This document shows positions 1-5,346 of a stretch of DNA of 5,346 nt, piece by piece (positions within the stretch are counted from its first letter, which is position 1; every line of letters starts with the position of its first letter). Source of the DNA: an uncultured Flavobacteriales bacterium (GTDB taxonomy: Bacteria; Bacteroidota; Bacteroidia; Flavobacteriales_E; Vicingaceae); the NCBI GenBank assembly GCA_913059105.1, contig CAJXRL010000189.1, positions 1-5,346 of the forward strand. The letters are read 5' to 3'. The translations under genes were made by a program, and so were the position numbers. A model generated the notes under the pieces. That model was not told the DNA's origin, did not search any database, and saw only the letters and a program-made list of their open reading frames with translations.

Positions 1-48
1 CGAGATTTCTGCCTGTCTCGTGGGCTCGGAGATGTGTATAAGAGACAG
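1..48. other. Residual Illumina Nextera i7 adapter (non-genomic)
   Basis: Bases 1-6 (CGAGAT) are the end of the P7 flow-cell sequence. Bases 7-14 (TTCTGCCT) are an 8-base index that I recognise as the Nextera i7 index N703 (read as AGGCAGAA). Bases 15-29 (GTCTCGTGGGCTCGG) are the read-2 adapter, and bases 30-48 (AGATGTGTATAAGAGACAG) are the 19-bp Tn5 mosaic end used in tagmentation libraries. The match is contiguous and in the correct order, so this is library sequence and not organism DNA. The real genome starts at base 49. Confidence 0.98.
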
Positions 49-872
49 TTATTCAAGAGGGTAGCTTTCAGACAACGGATTGGAAATTTTTGGGTTGGTT
101 TTTTGGAAGTGCTATGTTGACGTTGTTTGCATACCCTCTTATTTACATTTTTGAAAAATTATTTGGTTTTGTTTCTGACGTTACCTTAATGGAATTGGCA
201 GACACTAACAACGATTTACTTCGACAATTGAACATGAAGGCTCCTGGTACTTTTCAACATTCTCTGCAGGTTTCTAATTTGGCGGAGGAAGCAATTCGAG
301 CGATTGGCGGTAATGCGTTGTTAATGCGTACAGGAGCATTATACCATGATATTGGAAAAATGAACATGCCCAATTATTTTATTGAGAATCAAAATTCCGA
401 TTACAATCCGCACAGTGAGTTGGCCCCGGAAGAAAGTGCTGCCATTATTATTGAACATGTTATAAATGGCATCGAGCTTGCCAAGAAAAGTAAATTGCCG
501 GATATTATTATTGACTTTATTAGAACGCATCACGGTACCACTACCACCCGTTTCTTTTACATGCAATACATGGATGACAATCCGGATGAAAAAGATGCTG
601 CAAAACAATTTCAATATCCTGGGCCATTACCTTATTCAAAAGAAACTGCCGTGTTAATGATGGCAGACTCGGTAGAAGCGGCCAGTAGAAGTTTATCGAA
701 ATACGACGGAGAATCCATTGAAAAGTTGGTGAATAACATCATCGATTCACAAGTAAGAGAGCTGCAATTTGAGAACGCTGACATTACCTTTAAGGATATC
801 AGTGAAATCAAAAAAATGTTCAAACGCAAATTGATGAGCATTTACCACGTGCGGGTAGAATATCCTGATTAA
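49..872 (+). CDS. pgpH: 7TM-HD family cyclic-di-AMP phosphodiesterase, C-terminal part (5' truncated by contig end)
   Basis: This is the C-terminal part (about 273 residues) of a 7TM-HD (PgpH/YqfF-type) membrane phosphodiesterase. The family hydrolyses the second messenger c-di-AMP to pApA at the cytoplasmic face of the inner membrane. Coding is open right up to the adapter; the first whole codon is 51-53, so the TTG at 90 is an internal Leu and not a start. The last membrane span lies at about 93-155, followed by the family signature around SDVTLMELADTN. The HD metal ligands are all visible: His of FQHSLQ (258-260), His-Asp of YHDIGK (345-350), His of IEHV (456-458), the His pair of THHGT (528-533) and Asp of MADSVEA (666-668). 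APGTFQHS and YPGPLPYS are also family hallmarks. Full-length members run to roughly 700-800 residues, so the N-terminal extracellular and most membrane parts are missing. The catalytic half looks intact. Substrate is inferred from the family; the symbol is a family-level assignment. Confidence 0.93.
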
Positions 873-934
873 GAATTGAGAATTAAGAATTGAGAATTAG
901 GAATGTAGAATTAGGAATTACGAATTGAGAGTTA
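872..934. repeat. Nine tandem degenerate 7-bp repeats, consensus AGAATTR
   Basis: Read on the plus strand, nine consecutive heptads fit with no gaps: AGAATTG (872), AGAATTA (879), AGAATTG (886), AGAATTA (893), GGAATGT (900), AGAATTA (907), GGAATTA (914), CGAATTG (921) and AGAGTTA (928). The first unit begins on the last base of the upstream stop codon. The four 5' copies alternate exactly between two forms, and the 3' copies are more diverged. Similar GAATT-rich tracts are, to my knowledge, common between genes in Bacteroidota, but no function is established here. The array is noncoding and sits between two convergent genes. Confidence 0.85.
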
Positions 935-964
935 AATTTCCAAGAGCGTAAAAGCTTTGTCCAT
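932..964 (-). pseudogene. Possible remnant of a type IV pilin/pseudopilin gene start
   Basis: On the minus strand an ATG at 964-962 opens a ten-codon frame, MDKAFTLLEI, closed by TAA at 934-932. This resembles the class III (prepilin) leader: a short charged start, a small residue before the cut, then FTLLE with the conserved Glu at mature position 5. It stops where the hydrophobic helix should continue, and the stop lies inside the last heptad of the adjoining repeat array. It lies 95 bp downstream of the DppC-like stop, on the same strand. One reading is that a pseudopilin gene was cut off when the repeat arose or recombined. Ten codons are few, so a chance match is possible. The frame is also open upstream as far as a stop near 1074, with a GTG at 1021-1019, but that extension shows nothing I recognise. 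Confidence 0.25.
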
Positions 965-1059
965 TTCAATTAGACAGTAAAGTTTACAATTCGGTATTGG
1001 AGAAGATGTTCCTTCCCACACTTTTATTTTTGTACCCCTGCTTATGTGTTTTGAAATAA

Positions 1060-2127
1060 TTAGTTTTTCTTTTGAAACAGCTCACTCAATTTGTTACTTG
1101 CAATGACGGTAATAAAAATGGCTAAGCCTGGAAAAATAGCTAGCCACCACGCTTGGTAGTTGTTTCTAGCCGATGCAATCAGCTTTCCCCAACTAGCTTC
1201 TTCGCTTGCAATTCCCATTCCTAAGAAAGATAAGCTAGCTTCCAATAAAATTGCTGCGGCCATGCCAAAGGATAAACTCACTAAAACAGGACCTAGAGCA
1301 TTGGGTAAAACGTGTTTTCTCAATATTTGGAAATTAGTCAGCGCAAGTGCTCTTGCACTTTGAATGTAGTTCTCATTTCTCACCTTAATAATTTGGCCTC
1401 TAGTATATTTTGCAATGGAAGTCCAGGCTACGCTTGCAATAATTAGTATGGTAGTAAAAAAGGAAGGTTTGATTACGGCAGACAAACAGACTAAAAGAAA
1501 GAGTAGTGGAATTGCGTCAATGAGTTCAATTATTCTGCTGATAATCATATCTAATGGAAGATGATTTTTTGCTTTTAATTGTTTTGCAGATCTTCCGATG
1601 AAATACAGCAGAAGCAAGTAAATAGTAGAGAAGGAGAAAAGTAAAATCAACTTTTGAAAAGAACTAACAGAACCGATGTTCCAAGGAATAACGGTGGTGA
1701 TTGATACGACATAAATTGGAAATAGCAGAATTGCTGCAAGGAGTTGCCGTTTTTTAAGAATCAAATATTTATCTCCAAAATAGCCCGCAATTCCACCTAA
1801 AATTATTCCAATTATTCCGGCAATTAGAACAACACCTAATCCAATAATAAATGCAGTTCTACTGCCATGTATTAATTGAGCTAAGACATCTCTGCCTAGT
1901 TCATCTGTTCCGAGCCAATGCCTGTAATAAATTGATTTAATTTGTTGAGAATCAAAAGGAGAAACAGAATTTGAATTCTCATAATCAATACTCGATTGAG
2001 AATAGGGTACTAGTGGTTGTATAATTTGATCTTGTTGCAGCTCGTTGGCTAAAATTGGAGCCATTAGGGCAATTGTTGCCCACAATAGAAAATAATAAAC
2101 GGCCCAATTTTTCTTCCAACTTTTCAT
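1060..2127 (-). CDS. DppC/OppC-type ABC transporter permease (peptide/nickel family)
   Basis: An inner-membrane permease of 355 residues, partner of the DppB-like protein in an ABC importer. After the first span (about 8-28) comes the family signature HWLGTDELGRD (70-80), then a long span ending in GYFG (to 118). The core resumes with the IIELIDAIP segment (199-207), the EAA loop (about 252-280, ending in HVLPNA at 272-277), and the C-terminal LLEASLSFLGMG and WWLAIFPG segments. Two things are odd. Residues about 120-190 form an insertion absent from typical members of about 300 residues, with two extra hydrophobic segments (about 129-147 and 158-178). In the EAA loop the usual Glu and Gly are Gln256 and Ala262. 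Its ATG overlaps the upstream permease stop by 4 nt (ATGA), which suggests translational coupling; no Shine-Dalgarno is evident. It is the last gene of the operon. Substrate cannot be read from the sequence. Confidence 0.93.
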   Translation of the reverse strand: MKSWKKNWAVYYFLLWATIALMAPILANELQQDQIIQPLVPYSQSSIDYENSNSVSPFDSQQIKSIYYRHWLGTDELGRDVLAQLIHGSRTAFIIGLGVVLIAGIIGIILGGIAGYFGDKYLILKKRQLLAAILLFPIYVVSITTVIPWNIGSVSSFQKLILLFSFSTIYLLLLYFIGRSAKQLKAKNHLPLDMIISRIIELIDAIPLLFLLVCLSAVIKPSFFTTILIIASVAWTSIAKYTRGQIIKVRNENYIQSARALALTNFQILRKHVLPNALGPVLVSLSFGMAAAILLEASLSFLGMGIASEEASWGKLIASARNNYQAWWLAIFPGLAIFITVIASNKLSELFQKKN

Positions 2128-3470
2128 TTGCTCTTTTTATTTTCAGATGAAAGTTGAACTCTTGGATCGGCAAAATAATACAGTAAATCGGCAATCAATA
2201 AGCCAAGCATGGAGAAAAATGTTGCTATCAGTAATAGAATGTAAATGGTAGAGAAGTCTCTTGAAAGAATGGATTCAATACTTAGTTTTCCCATTCCTGG
2301 AATAGAGAAAATGTATTCAATAATGAATGATCCAGAGAACAATGCAGGAATGATACCTCCCAACATGGTGATTAATGGAAAAGAGGCGTTCTTAAACAAC
2401 TGTCCCCATTTGATAGTAGTTAATGATAGTCCTTTCGCCCGAGCGGTAAGCAGGTAGTCTTTTTGAAGTTCTTGTTCAATTGAATTTTTTAATTGTTTAT
2501 ATACGAATGCAATAGATCCATAACTGAGCGCTATTATAGGTAGGATTAAATGTTCGACGCGCATGATTAGTTTTTGCCATGTGGAGGAATCATCTTGAAC
2601 AAATCCTAAACCATAGGTAGGAAACCAATCCAAATAATCTCCCGAGGCGAAGAATAAAATCAATAGGGTAGCAATCCAAAAATTAGGGATGGCGTAAAAT
2701 AGAAAGAACAATTTATCGAATGTTTTACTAAGTGGCGAGTCGGGGTTGAAACTGCTATAAAAAGCCGCGGGTATTGCAATGGAGAATGTAATAATTAAGG
2801 AAACTAAACTGAGTAATAAGGTCCAATAAATGGCGTTGTTAATCTTTTCATTGACAGAATTGTTATCCACCAATGAATTTCCGAAATCGCCTCTTAGCAC
2901 ATTTCTTAACCAGAAATGGTATTGATTGGAAAAGCCATTCCATTTGAATTTTGGGAAATAATTATTAAATGGACTATTTGTACTGAGTAACGAATTGAAT
3001 TCATCGTTAATAGTGGGGAATTGACTAAAGTGAACAGATTCGTTTTTGGTTAGATTTAAGCTTTTAAAGTTTAGAATTAAAACTTGTTGGTCTTCTGAAT
3101 TGAGCAGGGGTAGGGTGCTTTTTATACTTGAGTAAAATGCATTCACTTTTTCCCAATTTCCTATGCGATATGCTAAATCCGCCATGTTCTCACGGATTTT
3201 TTTGTCTTGAATTCTGTTTAACGTATCGCTACTTGACTTGCGATGAATGCTAAAGTAAAATGAAGGTTCATGAAATCCTAATTTCTTAGACGCTGCATAA
3301 TTAGCTTTCCATTCTTGTAACGTGTTATTGGATACTACTCGAAAATTATTCTCTTCTTTCTGCAAAAGCAGGTCCTCTTGAGAAAATTGAGCAATGAAAA
3401 AAACAAACAAGCTCATGATTCCTAAAGTTGGAATAAAGAGTAGAAGTCTTTTAGTGATGTACCCTAACAT
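2124..3470 (-). CDS. DppB/OppB-type ABC transporter permease with enlarged periplasmic region
   Basis: An inner-membrane permease of 448 residues, forming the channel with the DppC-like protein. The N-terminus (ITKRLLLFIPTLGIMSLFVFF, span about 9-27) is typical of the family. The canonical core starts near 183 (WLRNVLRGDFGNSL, then VNEKINNAIYWTLLLSLVSL). It continues with FYAIPNFW (258-265), a textbook EAA loop (DYLLTARAKGLS, 338-349), FSIPGMGKL (388-396), SRDFSTIY (403-410) and the C-terminal YYFADPRVQL (431-440). Usual members are about 305-340 residues; the excess lies in the first periplasmic region, about 31-182, which is hydrophilic, probably helical in part, and matches no domain I recognise. 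The ATG starts 3 nt after the lipoprotein stop with no Shine-Dalgarno in the gap. Family assignment is secure; transported substrate (oligopeptide, dipeptide, nickel or other) is not. Confidence 0.94.
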   Translation of the reverse strand: MLGYITKRLLLFIPTLGIMSLFVFFIAQFSQEDLLLQKEENNFRVVSNNTLQEWKANYAASKKLGFHEPSFYFSIHRKSSSDTLNRIQDKKIRENMADLAYRIGNWEKVNAFYSSIKSTLPLLNSEDQQVLILNFKSLNLTKNESVHFSQFPTINDEFNSLLSTNSPFNNYFPKFKWNGFSNQYHFWLRNVLRGDFGNSLVDNNSVNEKINNAIYWTLLLSLVSLIITFSIAIPAAFYSSFNPDSPLSKTFDKLFFLFYAIPNFWIATLLILFFASGDYLDWFPTYGLGFVQDDSSTWQKLIMRVEHLILPIIALSYGSIAFVYKQLKNSIEQELQKDYLLTARAKGLSLTTIKWGQLFKNASFPLITMLGGIIPALFSGSFIIEYIFSIPGMGKLSIESILSRDFSTIYILLLIATFFSMLGLLIADLLYYFADPRVQLSSENKKSK

Positions 3471-3473
3471 GGC

Positions 3474-5180
3474 TTAATACAATTCTGCAGCCCAAAAATG
3501 TGGCCGAATGCTATAAACAGGAACGTTTTTGAGTCGATTAGAATGAGCAAAACGATTTTTTGTACTCAACAGGTAGATGTAAGGAACGTCCTTCGCTACA
3601 ATTGCCTGAACACTTTTAATTAGCTCTATTCTGCTTTGCCTATTTGGTTCCATTAAAATATTGTCAATAATGCTATCTAGAGCAAGGTTTTGGTAGTTGG
3701 CGTAGTTCCTACCACCATTTGCTGATGAAGAATGTAGTGCATTTGTAAAATCAGGAGTGATGGGTAGCGTCAATTTACCACTCATGAATATTTGCACTTC
3801 ATTGTTTCTAAGCGCTTTTAGGTAAGTCAGCCATTCCAACTCATTCACTTGGAGGGAAATGCCAATTTTGTTTAATTCATTTTTTAATAAATATCCTACT
3901 GCTTTTCGCTGTTCATTCCCGGAATTGTAATGGTATTGTAATTCACATTCTACCAATTCACCGTCAATCATCTTATCTATGATTCCATTGTCATTGGAAT
4001 CTTCCCATTTCAATTCAGCTACTATTTTTTTTGCCTTTTCTAAATTTTGGTCTTCAAATATAATTTCTTCGTTTCGCAAATCACGTTGTTGCATGGCAAG
4101 GGGCAAGCGGTTCAGTTCTGCCTGGTTTTGATATACAACTTCTATAATTTTTTGATAAGGAATAGAAGCTTCTATTGCTTTTCTAAACTGTTGATCTTTT
4201 AAAATAGGGCTGTTGCAATTAAAGCCGATGTAATTGAACCCGTGTTGATTGCATTCTAAAGTTGTTATGTTTGTGCTGTTCTCAATTTTCTCGAAATCGT
4301 TTTGGCTTACAAAGTTTAGGACATCGATCTCACCTGCTTTTAGCGCATTTATAGCAGTTTGGTTGTCGTTAATTATCTCAAATTGCAATTCATCAGCATT
4401 GGCTTTGAAGAAGGTATTCTCATCTTGTAATTCACTTCCCCACCAATTATTTTTCCGTTCCAAAATAAAGCGTTCACCTTTTTGCCATTTCTTTAGTCTA
4501 TAGGAACCGCTTCCAATAAAAGCGGCTGAATTTGTTGCAGTTAAACTTGAATTAAAGCTTTCGGTAAATTGTATGATACTATCATTATCTTCTAAATTAG
4601 TGGCTGTTTTTAGGCGTTGTAGGCTAAAATTCTGAAGTAGGTTTAAACTATCATAGTGCATCTTAGGTAATACAGCAAAGTCTCCACTTCGTAATTCGTT
4701 TAAAACAGCAGCACTGTTGCAAGTAATTGTGAATGTATGTTCGTTAATTGCTTCAATTGATTCAATAAAACTATAATAACTGCCGCCGCTTGAATTTGAA
4801 ATAAGCGGACAAATATGCACTTTTAATGAAAATAAAATATCTTCAAAGCTTACCTTGTCATCATTACCAAAGCGTGCATTTTCACGTAAAGTATAGGTTG
4901 CCATCATTTTTCCTACACTGTCATAGGTAATTTTTGGAGGTGCAATAGCAAGTATGCCGACTGTTTTTTCCGTTTTGAAGTCAATGTTGGTTAACGTTTG
5001 GAAAATATGCATGCCTGCATAGAAAGATAGTTGATCTGTTGCTGCGACAGGGTTAAGTGTTGCTGCGTCGTTTTTTTCTCTGATTATAACTTTAATAGAA
5101 GTGTTGCTTTGAGATGCTTCCTGACAGGCAAGAGCAAATAGCAAAAGAGAGAATAAAAGGGGATGTATTAATTTTTTCAC
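3474..5180 (-). CDS. Extracellular solute-binding lipoprotein, family 5 (peptide/nickel-type ABC importer)
   Basis: A 568-residue substrate-binding lipoprotein of the SBP_bac_5 (DppA/OppA/NikA) family and first gene of the transporter operon. The signal peptide is MKKL plus a hydrophobic stretch, with a lipobox ending at Cys19 (FALAC). The next residues (QEASQSN) lack the acidic Lys-Asp/Glu cluster of known Bacteroidota surface-export signals, so a periplasm-facing anchor is likely. Family landmarks follow in order: YAGMHIFQTLTNID (54-67), YTLRENARFGND (96-107) with SFEDILFSLK (111-120), GSGSYRLKKWQKGE (223-236), AINALKAGEIDVL (277-288), FRKAIEASIPYQKII (332-346) and GGRNYANYQN (489-498). An Asp/Asn-rich loop, DSNDNGIID (394-402), resembles a calcium-binding loop. 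The start is GTG (5180-5178): an in-frame stop at 5192-5190 lies just upstream with no ATG between, and the signal peptide begins at once. It should bind the solute and hand it to the two permeases. Confidence 0.94.
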   Translation of the reverse strand: MKKLIHPLLFSLLLFALACQEASQSNTSIKVIIREKNDAATLNPVAATDQLSFYAGMHIFQTLTNIDFKTEKTVGILAIAPPKITYDSVGKMMATYTLRENARFGNDDKVSFEDILFSLKVHICPLISNSSGGSYYSFIESIEAINEHTFTITCNSAAVLNELRSGDFAVLPKMHYDSLNLLQNFSLQRLKTATNLEDNDSIIQFTESFNSSLTATNSAAFIGSGSYRLKKWQKGERFILERKNNWWGSELQDENTFFKANADELQFEIINDNQTAINALKAGEIDVLNFVSQNDFEKIENSTNITTLECNQHGFNYIGFNCNSPILKDQQFRKAIEASIPYQKIIEVVYQNQAELNRLPLAMQQRDLRNEEIIFEDQNLEKAKKIVAELKWEDSNDNGIIDKMIDGELVECELQYHYNSGNEQRKAVGYLLKNELNKIGISLQVNELEWLTYLKALRNNEVQIFMSGKLTLPITPDFTNALHSSSANGGRNYANYQNLALDSIIDNILMEPNRQSRIELIKSVQAIVAKDVPYIYLLSTKNRFAHSNRLKNVPVYSIRPHFWAAELY

Positions 5181-5198
5181 GGACGGTCTTTATACCGC

Positions 5199-5206
5199 TA
5201 AAGATA
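5199..5206 (-). promoter_or_regulatory. Candidate Bacteroidota -7 box for the transporter operon
   Basis: On the minus strand the octamer TATCTTTA matches the Bacteroidota -7 consensus TAnnTTTG at all fixed positions except the last. It ends 18 nt before the GTG start of the lipoprotein, leaving a very short leader. No TTG lies at the usual distance of about 19 nt; the nearest TTG (5236-5234) is 27 nt upstream. The assignment is therefore tentative. Confidence 0.4.
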
Positions 5207-5215
5207 ATGAAGAGT

Positions 5216-5256
5216 AGCTGAAAAAAAATATTTCAATAAAATCATTTTTTTCAGTT
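5216..5256. repeat. Inverted repeat in the divergent spacer
   Basis: CTGAAAAAAA (5218-5227) is repeated as its exact reverse complement TTTTTTTCAG (5245-5254), with 17 nt between. One G-T and one A-T pair can extend the arms to 5216 and 5256. It lies between the two divergent promoter candidates, covering the -33 side of the operon promoter and ending where a -33 element of the tRNA promoter would be. It could be an operator, a curved upstream element, or a consequence of A/T runs. Confidence 0.5.
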
Positions 5257-5275
5257 CGGAATGAAATAACATTAT

Positions 5276-5283
5276 TACTTTTG
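5276..5283 (+). promoter_or_regulatory. Bacteroidota-type -7 box of the tRNA-Ser gene
   Basis: TACTTTTG is an exact match to the Bacteroidota -7 consensus TAnnTTTG. It ends 11 nt before the first base of the tRNA, the spacing expected for a short-leader tRNA transcript. The -33 element is weak: GTTCGG at 5254-5259 has TTC where TTG is expected, at about the right distance. Confidence 0.7.
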
Positions 5284-5294
5284 CCAACCTTATT

Positions 5295-5346
5295 GGAGAG
5301 GTGCCTGAGTGGCCGAAAGGACTTGTTTGCTAAATAAGCGTACCCC
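5295..5346 (+). tRNA. tRNA-Ser(GCU), 3' end beyond the window
   Basis: The 5' part of a serine tRNA reading AGC/AGU codons. The acceptor 5' strand is GGAGAGG (5295-5301), followed by TG and a D arm closed by CCT and AGG (5304-5306 and 5318-5320). The anticodon stem CTTGT (5322-5326) pairs with ATAAG (5334-5338), including one G-T pair, around the loop TTGCTAA with anticodon GCT at 5329-5331. The next bases, CGTACCCC, are the start of the long variable arm that marks class II tRNAs such as Ser. The rest of the variable arm, the T arm and the acceptor 3' strand are outside the window. It is transcribed divergently from the transporter operon. Confidence 0.95.

Noticed and set aside
30..48. Tn5 mosaic end as evidence of a transposon
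   Set aside because: It is joined to Illumina primer, index and P7 bases in library order, so it comes from tagmentation.
90..872. A 260-residue gene starting at TTG 90
   Set aside because: The frame is open from base 51 up to the adapter and already reads as the last membrane span of a 7TM-HD protein. TTG at 90 is an internal Leu; the true start lies off the contig.
1002..1030. Terminator for the phosphodiesterase gene: GAAG/CTTC hairpin with a T-rich tail
   Set aside because: The stem is only 4 contiguous pairs with a 6-nt loop, and the T-rich stretch starts several bases later. That is too weak to call on its own.
965..1074. Longer minus-strand frame running from near the permease end into MDKAFTLLEI
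   Set aside because: It has no ATG, only a GTG at 1021-1019. The translation upstream of the Met shows no family I recognise and it overlaps the permease end out of frame, so it is more likely chance openness.
4249..4503. Antisense open frame inside the lipoprotein gene
   Set aside because: It is wholly inside a well-supported gene, its translation has no recognisable family, and it has no promoter or start context. The same applies to the open frames antisense or out of frame within the phosphodiesterase and permease genes.
5184..5197. CGGT/ACCG hairpin just upstream of the lipoprotein GTG
   Set aside because: There are only four pairs around a 6-nt loop. It could lie in the leader, but it is expected by chance and matches no riboswitch I know.

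Overview
The window looks like one end of a draft-assembly contig from an AT-rich member of the Bacteroidota. Three things support this. The spacer promoter matches the Bacteroidota -7 box TAnnTTTG. The genes have no Shine-Dalgarno sequences in front of their starts. The protein sequences also look Bacteroidota-like, in the 7TM-HD phosphodiesterase and a peptide-type ABC permease pair with unusual insertions. I cannot name a genus from the sequence alone. The first 48 bases are not genomic: they are an Illumina Nextera read-2 (i7) adapter, including a readable 8-base index, left on the contig end.

Layout: (1) 1-48, library adapter. (2) 49-872 (+), the C-terminal part of a 7TM-HD (PgpH/YqfF-type) cyclic-di-AMP phosphodiesterase, cut by the contig end and not by mutation. 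(3) 873-1059, a convergent spacer. It holds nine tandem degenerate heptads (consensus AGAATTR), next to which, on the minus strand, is a ten-codon mini-ORF reading like the start of a type IV pilin/pseudopilin (MDKAFTLLEI, then stop). (4) 1060-5180 (-), a tight three-gene operon. In transcription order it is a family-5 solute-binding lipoprotein, a DppB/OppB-type permease and a DppC/OppC-type permease; the gaps are 3 nt and then a 4-nt ATGA overlap. (5) 5181-5294, a divergent AT-rich spacer with a promoter for each side and a 10-bp perfect inverted repeat. (6) 5295-5346 (+), the 5' part of tRNA-Ser(GCU), cut by the window end.

The operon encodes the capture and membrane parts of an oligopeptide/nickel-type ABC importer. 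The lipoprotein would bind the solute in the periplasm and the two permeases would form the channel. No ATPase gene is present, and the operon ends at the convergent spacer, so the ATPases must be encoded elsewhere. Both permeases are longer than typical family members: DppB-like has about 100-120 extra residues in its first periplasmic region, and DppC-like has about 70 extra residues with two predicted extra membrane spans. DppC-like also has substitutions in its ATPase-docking EAA loop.

I do not see a new defence or mobile system. The most interesting items are the possible pseudopilin remnant abutting the heptad repeat and the enlarged, ATPase-less permease pair.
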